A stretch of DNA of 64,000 nucleotides from Bacteroidetes bacterium GWA2_40_15 (GTDB lineage: Bacteria; Bacteroidota; Bacteroidia; Bacteroidales; VadinHA17), in NCBI GenBank assembly GCA_001768195.1, contig MENI01000077.1, positions 1 through 64,000 on the forward strand, written 5' to 3'. Below are positions 38,926 through 47,005 of this stretch, piece by piece. Below the pieces are notes generated by a model that worked only from the letters and a program-made list of their open reading frames with translations, made no database searches and had not been told where the DNA came from. The position numbers were made by a program, and so were the translations under genes. Each line of letters opens with the position of its first letter. Position 1 is the first letter of the stretch.

Positions 38926-39015
38926 ATGAATAACCCACCCCCAACCCCTCACAGGAGGGAACCTCTCACCTCTCACCTCTCACCTCTTCCTCCTTCTCCT
39001 CCTCCTCTTCCTCCA
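38926..39015. repeat. Low-complexity ccacccccaacccc and cctctcac tandem stretch
   Basis: Begins with a cccacccccaacccctcacaggaggga unit related to the G/C REP-like repeats, then about three copies of the octamer cctctcac (38961-38987), then a tcc/ttc run. The stop codon and Glu-rich tail of the rhomboid gene lie inside this stretch, so the tail length may vary by slippage. Confidence 0.55.
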
Positions 39016-39631
39016 TCCATTCATATACCGGTGCCTGGGGGCCTTCTTTCCTGTACCAGACCGCTAAAGCTATCCCGGCGAAGAAGCCCAGCATATGCGA
39101 TTCCCAGGATACATTCCGGTATACGCCGGGGAAAATGCCCCATACCATTGAACCATAAAGAAATACAATTAAAAGGGACAATGCAATAAGCCTGAAATAT
39201 TTTCTTATGATACCACTGAAAAACAGAAATGAAGCCAGCCCGTAAACAACTCCGCTGGCACCTATATGCCATGCCTCCCTTCCGGCAATCCACACAAGAA
39301 TACCTGATAAAACCCATGTAAGAATGAATACTCTAAGTGCAACTTCAGAATAGAAGAAGAACAATGCAACTGAAAGAAAAAACAGTGGCAGGGTATTATT
39401 GAACAAATGATTGAAATCAGCATGAATAAGAGGAGACAGGATTATTCCGGCAAGACCGTCAGATGAAAGCGGGTGAATGCCAAGGTATGAAAAACCGATT
39501 CCAAAGAGAATCTCAATAATCTTAACCAGCCATATCAGAAAGACCACAATTATCGGGATAACTGTGCTGAGAAGGAGCTTTTTCCTGTAAAAGGCAGCTT
39601 CATTATTAATTTCTGAATCAGAGGTACTCAT
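38966..39631 (-). CDS. Rhomboid-family intramembrane serine protease
   Basis: A 221-aa protein with about six transmembrane helices. The HADFNHLFNNTLPLFF loop, the catalytic Ser in HIGASGVVYGL and the catalytic His in WESHMLGFFAGIAL are all present, so the Ser-His dyad is intact. Rhomboids cleave transmembrane segments of membrane proteins. The C-terminus is an unusual run of Glu (EEEEEEKEEE) encoded by a trinucleotide-rich repeat that overlaps its stop codon. It would be cytoplasmic and is probably dispensable. Confidence 0.9.
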   Translation of the reverse strand: MSTSDSEINNEAAFYRKKLLLSTVIPIIVVFLIWLVKIIEILFGIGFSYLGIHPLSSDGLAGIILSPLIHADFNHLFNNTLPLFFLSVALFFFYSEVALRVFILTWVLSGILVWIAGREAWHIGASGVVYGLASFLFFSGIIRKYFRLIALSLLIVFLYGSMVWGIFPGVYRNVSWESHMLGFFAGIALAVWYRKEGPQAPVYEWMEEEEEEKEEEVRGER

Positions 39632-39695
39632 CCTTTACAGCAAAGGATATATCCCTTGCATGTTGTAAAAATAAGTATTTCCTGCTGCCCGTGGA

Positions 39696-42017
39696 CTAAA
39701 GTGATTTTATTTTGACACCAAATGTAAATGTCCGGGGGGTTGATGGTCCGTAAATGTAATTGCTGTCCCTGTATTTGCCACTGTCAAAATCATTCTGATA
39801 TGAGTTGAATAAGTTTTTGATGCCTGCAGAAAATTCTATCCCGGATTTAATCGACTCAAATGAAAATGTATAGCCAACCTTCATTCCCAGCTCAGTAAAA
39901 GATTCTGTGGTTACGTACTCATTAGTCTGCTGTTCAGGGGCTCCTGCAAAATGTGCGATTTCCATCGGGCCCGTAAAGACCCCGTTAAATGAGGCATTGA
40001 ATTTATTATCCGGAGTAAATGAAAGCGTCAGATATCCGTATTCATTCGGAGACCTCAGAAATGGACGTTTTGGATCCAGTCCCGGAATATTCTCAATCGG
40101 TTCATCGAACAGACTGGTTTGCAGAGTAATGCCGCCTTCAAGCTGAATCTTCTTATTATAATTTCCCCTGAGTTCAACTGTAATACCCTGAACAGAAGCT
40201 CCTGCTCCGTTACGTTTCTCATAAAGATTTCCAAATTCATCATTTCCAATTGGCTGGAGATAAAATACATTATTGAGATTTGTATAGAATCCTTCAAATG
40301 TAAATCCGGCAATGAATGTTTTTGCTGTTTTATCATAATTAACTGAAGCGCTCACGCTGTTCGAACGTTCTTCCCTGAGCCCCTGAGCCAGCTGAATTCT
40401 TGAAACCCCGCCTCCTGCAAAGGCTATATGCATATCAGTATCAAATGCCTGAGGTGCCCTGAATCCCTGTCCCCATGTCAGCCTGAACTGTGTGAAGTCC
40501 CTGAGTTTGTACAAAAAAGACAATCTCGGACTCAAAATCAGTTTGTCAACAAAGTTATGCTTATCCCCTCTCAGTCCTGCAAGAAAACTTAATGAAGGAG
40601 TAATTTCCCAGTCACTCTGTGCAAATGCGCCAAAATTCAGAGTCGTCTGGTCAATACCATAATTATATGCAGGAATTGAGTCAAGCACATCATCATAAAC
40701 AGCTTCAATGCCGGCTGTTAAAACGTTCTTCCCGGTTATGAAATCCATTATCCTGTGGTTAACCTGTGTACCTGCCTGCAAAGTAATATTTGATGTATTT
40801 CCATAAGGAGGATCAATAACATGTTCAGCTATATCCAAAAGGGAATCAGGCATAGTACCGGTGTAGTGCTTCCTGCCTGTGGTCTGGCCTGCAAAATAGG
40901 TTATAAAGGAGCTGCTCTCTTCATTGAAATTCAACTGATAATCTATGCCTCCCATCAGAACATTATGAGTCCTTTCTTCTGATTGCTGGGCCTTATAGGC
41001 TGGCTTATCAACCATTTCACCGCCATACCTGTACTCATAAAGACTGCTGAAATTCATTTCAATTTTCTGATTTGGTGTCGGACTAAAAAATGCAGTCACT
41101 CCAAATGAGTTGTTTTTCAATTCCGGAAGTTCGGAAAAGTTGTCACCGTTATGATCATACCAATCCCTGTCACGCTTGCTGACAAAGACGGTTGCTCCTG
41201 CATTTCGTGAACGGTTAATCATGTTTACGTTGCCATTCAGCATAAAATCATTCGCTTCACCGTTAATATTCTGGAATGTTGTTCCAAAATCATATCCGCC
41301 CTCCTGTGGTATTTTTGTAATTATATTTACTGTTCCACCTATGGCACTTGAGCCGTATAAAGCTGATCCGGCTCCTCTTACTACCTCAATGCGCTCCACC
41401 ATATTAGAAGGTATCTGCTCCATCCCGTATAAACCGGTGAGCGGACTGAAGATAGGCCGTCCGTTAATAAGTATCTGTGAGTATGAACCTCCGAGACCGT
41501 TCATTCTCAACTGAGTATAGTTGCATGTCTGACAGTCAGTCTCTACCCTCAGACCGGATTGAAATTTAAGTCCTTCTGAAATATTGCAGGCCTGTGCCAG
41601 GCTTAATGATTTGCTGTCAAGTATGTTTACAATTACCGGAGATTCTGTCTGTCTTTTAGCTGTCTTTGTTCCTGTAATAACCACTGATTTCAATGCCATC
41701 ATCTCCTCCTTAAGCTCAAAATTCACCTCCTGTGTCTCCCCTTTTCTAACAGTTACGGTCTTTCTTTCGGTGCTATACCCCAGGAAACTCGCTACCAGAA
41801 CATGGGTTCCTTCAGGGAGGTTAATAAGCATATAATGACCCGTCTCATCTGTTGTTGTACCCCTGGTTGTTCCTTCAATAATGATACTGGCAAAGTAAAT
41901 ATGCTCCCCATTGGATTTAACATCGCCGAAAACATTGGCATCGGTATTCTGACTGAACGCAAAGTTGTAATGAAACAGAAACAGACAGTTAATCAAAAAA
42001 AAACTTAAAAGCCTCAT
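39696..42017 (-). CDS. TonB-dependent receptor with carboxypeptidase-regulatory-like N-terminus
   Basis: A 773-aa outer-membrane receptor (signal peptide ending FAFSQ). A carboxypeptidase-regulatory-like beta-sandwich (about 25-115; GTTTDETGHYMLINLPEGTH) is followed by a plug (about 120-235; QILINGRPIFSPLTGLYG, MVERIEVVRGAGSALYGSS) and a 22-strand barrel. The plug contains a C-x2-C pair (TDCQTCNYTQLRMNG). It is too short for SusC and no SusD gene is near. Similar receptors take up metal chelates or cobamides. Cotranscription with the oxidoreductase upstream is not obvious. Confidence 0.88.
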   Translation of the reverse strand: MRLLSFFLINCLFLFHYNFAFSQNTDANVFGDVKSNGEHIYFASIIIEGTTRGTTTDETGHYMLINLPEGTHVLVASFLGYSTERKTVTVRKGETQEVNFELKEEMMALKSVVITGTKTAKRQTESPVIVNILDSKSLSLAQACNISEGLKFQSGLRVETDCQTCNYTQLRMNGLGGSYSQILINGRPIFSPLTGLYGMEQIPSNMVERIEVVRGAGSALYGSSAIGGTVNIITKIPQEGGYDFGTTFQNINGEANDFMLNGNVNMINRSRNAGATVFVSKRDRDWYDHNGDNFSELPELKNNSFGVTAFFSPTPNQKIEMNFSSLYEYRYGGEMVDKPAYKAQQSEERTHNVLMGGIDYQLNFNEESSSFITYFAGQTTGRKHYTGTMPDSLLDIAEHVIDPPYGNTSNITLQAGTQVNHRIMDFITGKNVLTAGIEAVYDDVLDSIPAYNYGIDQTTLNFGAFAQSDWEITPSLSFLAGLRGDKHNFVDKLILSPRLSFLYKLRDFTQFRLTWGQGFRAPQAFDTDMHIAFAGGGVSRIQLAQGLREERSNSVSASVNYDKTAKTFIAGFTFEGFYTNLNNVFYLQPIGNDEFGNLYEKRNGAGASVQGITVELRGNYNKKIQLEGGITLQTSLFDEPIENIPGLDPKRPFLRSPNEYGYLTLSFTPDNKFNASFNGVFTGPMEIAHFAGAPEQQTNEYVTTESFTELGMKVGYTFSFESIKSGIEFSAGIKNLFNSYQNDFDSGKYRDSNYIYGPSTPRTFTFGVKIKSL

Positions 42018-42131
42018 TTATATGGGTTTAAATATGTGAATTATAAACTATTACAATTAATTAACAAATCAGGAGGAAGAAAAGTTCATTCTGCAGGATC
42101 TCACATATTTAAACAATAAATATTTCTGTTT

Positions 42132-43115
42132 TTAATCTCTGCCTGGAAAGACAATACCGGCAGAATTACGGATACTATCGAGTGCTTTCATAAGATCAAG
42201 ACTGAAAGAATGAGGGACAATTTCACTTTCAATTCTGCCTGCTTCGAGGCATTTCATAACCTCTGCAGCTTCGAACTGGTAACCCATTCCGTCGGGCAGA
42301 AGCGAATACTCCTTACTCTCTTTCCCGTTAAGTGAAACAGTAAGCCTTTGCGACATGTCACGTCCACGTGAAAACAACAGATTACCATTTTCGCAATAGA
42401 GAGTGCATGCTATCCCTGCAGCGGTGCGGAATGAACTGTAAACTGTTGCCATTCTTCCATCCTTGTAGCAGAAAGTAATACAGATAGAGTGTTCCGAACC
42501 GGTTTCAGTGAATGAAGCTTTGGCCGATACCTCATCAGGGATCCCCATAAAATAAAGAACATCTATAACAGGGTATATACCAATATCAAGAAGTGATCCT
42601 CCTCCCAGCGCGAGATTGTACTTTCTGTCAACCGGATCAAATGGCGGCTGAAATCCGAACCTGGCATCGAGATGGATCAGTTTTCCTGCCTCGCCGCTCT
42701 GCAGGACCTCCCTGGTTTTTTTATAGATGGGTTGAAATGGAGGCCACAGAGCTTCCATAAGGAACACACCCTGTTTTCGCGACTCGCCGATCATAACCTT
42801 AACTTCCCTGCTGTTGAGCGAAAATGCCTTTTCGCATAATACAGCTTTCCGGTTCTTCAGACAAAGCATGGTATGTTCAAAGTGGTGGGAATGAGGTGAT
42901 GCTATATAGATTATGTCCACCTTCGGGTCTGAAGCAAGTTCTTCATAGCTTGAGTAAGACCTCTTAAATCCAAATTCAGTGGCAAAATGATCTGCTCTTC
43001 CCTGATCGCTGGCTCCAACTGCATATAGTTCTGCGTTATCGAGTAGTTTAAGCGCCCTGGTAAATTTCGCCGCCATCTTACCGGCAGTCAGTATCCCCCA
43101 TTTGTATTTCTTCAT
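42132..43115 (-). CDS. Gfo/Idh/MocA-family oxidoreductase (dihydrodiol dehydrogenase-like)
   Basis: About 327 aa from Met at 43115 (MKKYKWGILTAGKMA); the upstream extension to 43163 looks non-coding. N-terminal Rossmann domain (GILTAGKMAAKFTRAL, IYIASPHSHHFEH), the EK motif as LCEKAFSLN, and the GGGSLLDIGIYPVID block in the C-terminal domain. This combination is typical of NAD(P)-dependent trans-dihydrodiol dehydrogenase or sugar oxidoreductases. It is cytoplasmic, with no leader. The physiological substrate is not indicated by neighbours. Confidence 0.87.
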   Translation of the reverse strand: MKKYKWGILTAGKMAAKFTRALKLLDNAELYAVGASDQGRADHFATEFGFKRSYSSYEELASDPKVDIIYIASPHSHHFEHTMLCLKNRKAVLCEKAFSLNSREVKVMIGESRKQGVFLMEALWPPFQPIYKKTREVLQSGEAGKLIHLDARFGFQPPFDPVDRKYNLALGGGSLLDIGIYPVIDVLYFMGIPDEVSAKASFTETGSEHSICITFCYKDGRMATVYSSFRTAAGIACTLYCENGNLLFSRGRDMSQRLTVSLNGKESKEYSLLPDGMGYQFEAAEVMKCLEAGRIESEIVPHSFSLDLMKALDSIRNSAGIVFPGRD

Positions 43116-43210
43116 TTTACTTTTTTTAATCTGATAAATATAATCATTTGCCCCTGATGCCATTGCCTTCCACCTTAGAGTAGTATTGTAAATACAGGGA
43201 CTATATAAAG

Positions 43211-43588
43211 TTTCCCCCCGCCAAAGCGGGGCAGGCTCTCCTTCTGAAGGAGGGGTGGCCGGGATAATTGATTATCTGATGTTTACAAGACTCATTTCCC
43301 GGCCGGGGTGGTTGATTTAATCGAATTTGACGGAGATGCCCACGGGGAATATCACAAATTACAGGAAGATGAAATAAGTGATAAATACCTGGAGTGCTTT
43401 GGATTCACAGTATTATGCTCTGGAAACAAAATATTGTTCCATGAAACTGAATATTTTAAAAGTGAGATAAGGAAAGTTTTCAATAAAAAATAGGAAGAAA
43501 TCTGATAAACTAATCAACCACCCCGGCCGCAACGAGCTTTTGCAATACCTTAACTATCTTTGTGTTGCGGCCACCCCTCCTTCAAAAG
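43211..43588. repeat. Inverted REP-like repeats bracketing a DUF559 remnant
   Basis: The outer arms ccttctgaaggaggggtggcc (around 43240-43260) and ggccacccctccttcaaaag (43569-43588) are inverted copies. The inner arms ggccggggtggttgatt (43301-43317) and aatcaaccaccccggcc (43512-43528) are perfect reverse complements. Between the inner arms is only the endonuclease fragment. The unit therefore looks like two head-to-head copies of one repeat around a small gene remnant. Confidence 0.7.
43308..43493 (+). pseudogene. DUF559-type endonuclease fragment
   Basis: About 60 residues resembling the C-terminal half of DUF559 (Vsr/restriction-endonuclease-fold) proteins: LIEFDGDAHGEYHKLQEDE, then YLECFGFTVLCSGNKIL and an amphipathic terminal helix. 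Full-length members are about 110-130 aa. The N-terminal half, with the usual helix-rich region and first catalytic strand, is missing and replaced by repeat sequence. The only in-frame start is a GTG inside the repeat arm. Probably non-functional. Confidence 0.6.
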
Positions 43589-43695
43589 CTAATCTTTCGT
43601 CACATCTTTTTCTCACTATCACTATTGTAGATGTATCTTCCAAATAACAAGAATGAGTTAATAAAATATCCGTTTTAGTGATTGGGAGATCCCTC

Positions 43696-43750
43696 AACTC
43701 ATCCACCTCATATTCATTGCTTTAGAGATGTGTCCTTGGGTGGATGAGTT
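43696..43750. repeat. 12-bp perfect inverted repeat
   Basis: aactcatccacc (43696-43707) and ggtggatgagtt (43739-43750) are reverse complements with a 31-nt spacer. Forms one of several stacked hairpins in the gene-free stretch 43494-44283. Confidence 0.6.
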
Positions 43751-43778
43751 TCGGGATGACACATTTTTTTGAGTGTAT

Positions 43779-43860
43779 GGGGGAAGGAAGCAGCGGCGAT
43801 TCACTTGAATGATGATTCTCTGATAAAATGACTATTGAATCGCCGCTGCTTCCTTCCCCC
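43779..43860. repeat. Strong hairpin with 25-bp perfect arms
   Basis: Arms at 43779-43803 (gggggaaggaagcagcggcg followed by attca) and 43836-43860 are exact reverse complements, separated by 32 nt. The adjacent gatgacac (left) and gtgtcatt (right) nearly extend the pairing. No ORF, no T tract. Could be an attachment-like site, REP element or remnant of a transposon end. Confidence 0.75.
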
Positions 43861-44040
43861 TTGCCTCCCTTACAACAAGTGTCATTCCAATAACCTGCGA
43901 AGGAGATGTATTGAGGAATCACCTTCTTACAAGCAGGATAAATAAAGATGTGATGAAAGATTAGCTTCAAAAGGAGGGGAAAATGTTATTACCGAACAGC
44001 ATTTCGATATCAAAATCCTTTTGCCTTAAATGATCCTCCC

Positions 44041-44115
44041 TGAATAAACTTTTTCAGACTCAGGTTGACGGCTATGCCATCAGCGCTTCACCTTCGGCCT
44101 TTCTCCTTTAAAAAT
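44041..44115. repeat. Fragment related to the 9026-9383 element
   Basis: Contains aactttttcag followed by ttgacggctatgcc, the two sequence types that occur at the end and in the inner arms of the MITE-like element. Probably a degraded copy. The rest of 43861-44160 shows nothing else recognisable. Confidence 0.4.
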
Positions 44116-44162
44116 AATAAAAAAACCTGTTTTGTTACATAATTGATTTACTGTCATTTATA

Positions 44163-44192
44163 AAATAAATGTAAAATTATTTACATTTATTT
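44163..44192. promoter_or_regulatory. 13-bp perfect inverted repeat upstream of PspC/PadR operon
   Basis: aaataaatgtaaa (44163-44175) and tttacatttattt (44180-44192) with a 4-nt spacer. The ATGT...ACAT-like half sites are the kind bound by PadR regulators. It lies just upstream of the second palindrome and the promoter, so it may be a second operator. Confidence 0.5.
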
Positions 44193-44194
44193 AG

Positions 44195-44213
44195 TACTAT
44201 GTATTGCATAGTA
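44195..44213. promoter_or_regulatory. Candidate PadR operator
   Basis: tactatg-tattg-catagta is a perfect 7-bp inverted repeat. It covers the likely -33 element (TTG at 44204-44206) of the promoter for the operon that encodes its own PadR regulator, so autorepression is the simple model. Confidence 0.55.
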
Positions 44214-44235
44214 TAATTATTTATATATATCTTTG
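44204..44235 (+). promoter_or_regulatory. Bacteroidota-type promoter of PspC-PadR-PspC operon
   Basis: TTG at 44204-44206, 21-nt spacer, then tatctttg (44228-44235), matching the TAnnTTTG -7 consensus. About 49 nt upstream of the ATG at 44284. Confidence 0.6.
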
Positions 44236-44283
44236 TATTGTAATGTTACTTGTATTAAACAGTAGTAAAAAACACAGACAACC

Positions 44284-44874
44284 ATGAAAATCACAGTAAG
44301 CATCAATCTCGGAGGTTACTCTTTCAATATCGACGAGGATGCATATGCCGAACTCAAGAGGTATCTGAGGAACCTTGAACTCCACTTTGCAGGAGAAGAG
44401 AGCTCTTCCGAGATCCTTTCGGATATCGAAACCCGTATGGCGGAAATATTCCGTGCCAGATTAACTTCATTTAAGCAGGTTATCAATATTGATGATGTGC
44501 AACAGGCCATTTCAGTGATGGGCACACCTGAAGATATTTCAGATAACGGAGGAAAGACCACCCGTGAAAAATTTTCAACACCGGGCTATCACAGGATGTA
44601 CCGCGATCCGGACAATCGAATAATCGGAGGTGTTTGTGCCGGTATGGGTGCATACTGGGACATTGAGCCCCTGATTATCAGGATTATCTTTATTGCACTT
44701 GTACTTGCCGGAGGTATAGGGGCATTAATTTACCTTATCCTTTACATAGTTCTTCCCGAAGCCAGATCGACCGCCCAGAAAATTGAAATGAAGGGCGATC
44801 CGGTGAATATTCACAATATAAAGGATGCCGTGAAAAAGGAGTTTGATACCGTAAGGAAAAATATGAAGTTGTAA
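44284..44874 (+). CDS. PspC-domain membrane protein (short form)
   Basis: A 196-aa protein. Residues 1-90 are a conserved N-terminal cytoplasmic domain (ISVMGTPEDI; DEDAYAELKRYLRNLE) shared with the larger PspC protein downstream. Residues about 100-160 are the PspC domain (MYRDPDNRIIGGVCAGMGAY) with one or two helices. PspC-type proteins take part in envelope-stress sensing. First gene of a three-gene operon, 19 nt ahead of the PadR regulator. Confidence 0.88.
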   Translation: MKITVSINLGGYSFNIDEDAYAELKRYLRNLELHFAGEESSSEILSDIETRMAEIFRARLTSFKQVINIDDVQQAISVMGTPEDISDNGGKTTREKFSTPGYHRMYRDPDNRIIGGVCAGMGAYWDIEPLIIRIIFIALVLAGGIGALIYLILYIVLPEARSTAQKIEMKGDPVNIHNIKDAVKKEFDTVRKNMKL

Positions 44875-44893
44875 ACCCGTTAAATTCAACAAT

Positions 44894-45220
44894 ATGGATT
44901 TAGAAAACACAAAGGCTCAAATGCGAAAAGGGATACTGGAATACTGTATTCTGTCAGTATTGTCCAGGAATTCCTGTTATGCAAGCGACATAATAAAGGA
45001 ACTCAAGGAAGCAGAAGTGATTGTAGTGGAGGGTACTCTCTATCCGCTTCTGACCAGGCAGAAAAATGCCGGTCTGCTTAGCTACCGGTGGGAAGAATCA
45101 CAGCAGGGGCCTCCCCGCAAATATTACGAACTCACCGATTCAGGACGAAACTATCTTGCCGATCTGGATAACTCATGGCAGGAACTTGTAGAATCAGTAA
45201 ACAGGATCAGAACCAGTTAA
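44894..45220 (+). CDS. PadR-family transcriptional regulator
   Basis: A 108-aa winged-helix regulator of the small PadR-s2 class: GILEYCILSVLSRNSCYASD, recognition region EGTLYPLLTRQKNAGLLSY, the wing QQGPPRKYYELTDSGRNYL and a short C-terminal dimerisation helix. Sandwiched between two PspC genes with 19- and 28-nt gaps, so all three are cotranscribed. It probably represses the operon by binding the palindromes at 44163-44213. The inducing signal is unknown; in relatives it is often a membrane stress or a drug. Confidence 0.92.
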   Translation: MDLENTKAQMRKGILEYCILSVLSRNSCYASDIIKELKEAEVIVVEGTLYPLLTRQKNAGLLSYRWEESQQGPPRKYYELTDSGRNYLADLDNSWQELVESVNRIRTS

Positions 45221-45248
45221 ATAAACTAACCATTTAATACTGAGCATA

Positions 45249-46841
45249 ATGGACAAAACCATAAATATAAACCTCGCCGGCACTCTTTTTAAAATTGACG
45301 AAGATGCATTTAAGATACTACGTGATTATCTTCAGGCTATTGACCTCCGGTTCAGGAACACAAGGGGAGGAAATGAAACTATTGAGGATATTGAATCACG
45401 GATCGCTGAGATCTTCAACTCACAGAAAGGGATAGCCGGGGTGATTTCAAAAGAGAATGTGGAATCGATGATTCTGATCATTGGCAAACCTGAGGATTTT
45501 GAAAGTGCAGAAACCGAAGAAGAGCTTGCAGATACTGGCTTCAGGAGAAAAAGGCTCTACCGGAATCCTGATGATACAATAATTTCAGGAGTATGCGGCG
45601 GCATTGGGGCATATCTTAATACAGATCCCGTTCTATTAAGAATCCTGTTTGTCATTTTTACGGTATTCTTCGGGGTTGGATTTTTTGTTTACCTCATTCT
45701 CTGGGTTGCATTGCCGGTCGCAAACAACGAGATCAGGAGAAGGGAAATGTATGGGAATGAATATGGCAGGGTGATGGCACAGAGACGACAATCTCCAGGG
45801 AATAATACAACATATTCACCTTCCTACAATAAGGGCTATTACCAGACCTCGAGGGTGGGAAATGCATTAAATGAATCGTTCCGGGCCGCAGGCAGGGTAT
45901 TGTTCATCATACTCCGGATCTTCCTTGTATTTGTTGGCGCTTTTCTACTGCTTACAGGATTCATCTTCCTGCTGACATTTGTTCTGATCTTCGTTTTCAA
46001 AATGCCGGGAGCTTTCTCAACAAATGCGTTGGACTTCAATATTGTATATCTCCCTGAGTTTATTAACTATCTGGTTTCCCCTGCTGTTTTTCCATGGATT
46101 ATCATCCTGGGTTCACTGGTTTTGATTCTGCCCCTGCTCGCACTTATTTACTGGGGTGTTAAGATGATATTCTGGTTCAGGGCAAATGACGGAGCAATAA
46201 GCCTTATACTTATTGTTGTATGGACCCTCTCTCTTACTGCGCTGGTAATACTTCTGTTCAGTGAAGAAGTAAGCTTTGCCGAAAAATCGAGATCCACATC
46301 AAAGATCCCCCTCAATAATCCATCAGACACAATCCATATTCTTGCGGCAAACAGGGTGTCGGATCTTATAACCGAAAATACACTGCCTTTTAATACTGAA
46401 GATTATTCTGTCCTCATAAATAATGAAAAGATGGAACTCTATATTTCGCCTGAACTCGAAATTGAGAATACCTCTGAAGAACCTTCAGGCATTTCCGTTA
46501 AAATGGAGTCATATGGCAGCAATGAAATCAAAGCATTTAACAATACAAAGGAGCTGATCTATAACTATAATATAAGTGGTGATACAATATTCTTTGATGA
46601 CTATTTTACAATTCCCGCGGGTCGCAGATGGTCGGTTGATAATATTGAAATAACAATCAATCTGCCTGAAGGCACAATTCTTAGAATTGATTCATCGCTT
46701 GAAAGACTTTTAGACATGAACCGTAATTTTGATAAAGGGGATAATGATTATCCGCTGGAACACAAGGAAGGTTACAGTTTCTGGAAGATCACAGATGACG
46801 GGTTAATGCCTGCCGGTCAATACTCTTCAAAACAAAAGTAA
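45249..46841 (+). CDS. Large PspC-domain membrane protein with C-terminal adhesin-like domain
   Basis: A 530-aa protein. The N-terminal domain is homologous to that of the 44284 gene product (INLAGTLFKIDEDAFKILRDY, IGKPEDFE). The PspC segment is at about 110-170 (LYRNPDDTIISGVCGGIGAY), followed by several hydrophobic helices (about 215-345). The C-terminal periplasmic region of about 180 residues ends with a beta-rich part (FFDDYFTIPAGRRWSVDNIE) reminiscent of DUF4097-type head groups. Last gene of the operon, followed by a good terminator. Confidence 0.87.
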   Translation: MDKTININLAGTLFKIDEDAFKILRDYLQAIDLRFRNTRGGNETIEDIESRIAEIFNSQKGIAGVISKENVESMILIIGKPEDFESAETEEELADTGFRRKRLYRNPDDTIISGVCGGIGAYLNTDPVLLRILFVIFTVFFGVGFFVYLILWVALPVANNEIRRREMYGNEYGRVMAQRRQSPGNNTTYSPSYNKGYYQTSRVGNALNESFRAAGRVLFIILRIFLVFVGAFLLLTGFIFLLTFVLIFVFKMPGAFSTNALDFNIVYLPEFINYLVSPAVFPWIIILGSLVLILPLLALIYWGVKMIFWFRANDGAISLILIVVWTLSLTALVILLFSEEVSFAEKSRSTSKIPLNNPSDTIHILAANRVSDLITENTLPFNTEDYSVLINNEKMELYISPELEIENTSEEPSGISVKMESYGSNEIKAFNNTKELIYNYNISGDTIFFDDYFTIPAGRRWSVDNIEITINLPEGTILRIDSSLERLLDMNRNFDKGDNDYPLEHKEGYSFWKITDDGLMPAGQYSSKQK

Positions 46842-46876
46842 TTCCTGTTTTTTCATTCCTTAATATCTTCCATGAG

Positions 46877-46914
46877 ATCCGGCTTCCTTGTTTGGTGCCG
46901 GATTTCTTTTTTTT
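46877..46914 (+). terminator. Rho-independent terminator
   Basis: Stem atccggc (46877-46883) / gccggat (46897-46903), 13-nt loop, then a tract of T (tttctttttttt). Closes the PspC-PadR-PspC operon. Confidence 0.75.
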
Positions 46915-46943
46915 GATAATTATTTGTTAAACAGAATTTTTCA

Positions 46944-46975
46944 TTTGACAGTAACCGATTCGTTTTATACCTTCG
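46944..46975 (+). promoter_or_regulatory. Bacteroidota-type promoter
   Basis: TTTG at 46944-46947, 20-nt spacer, taccttcg at 46968-46975 (7 of 8 to TAnnTTTG with C for T). Serves the gene starting at 47006. Confidence 0.45.
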
Positions 46976-47005
46976 GGCTTCTGATATAATATCACATTGC
47001 CTGCC

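Noticed and set aside
43548-43570. TAnnTTTG promoter-like tatctttg near 43555
   Set aside because: It lies inside the REP-like repeat with no gene in a suitable position downstream on either strand.
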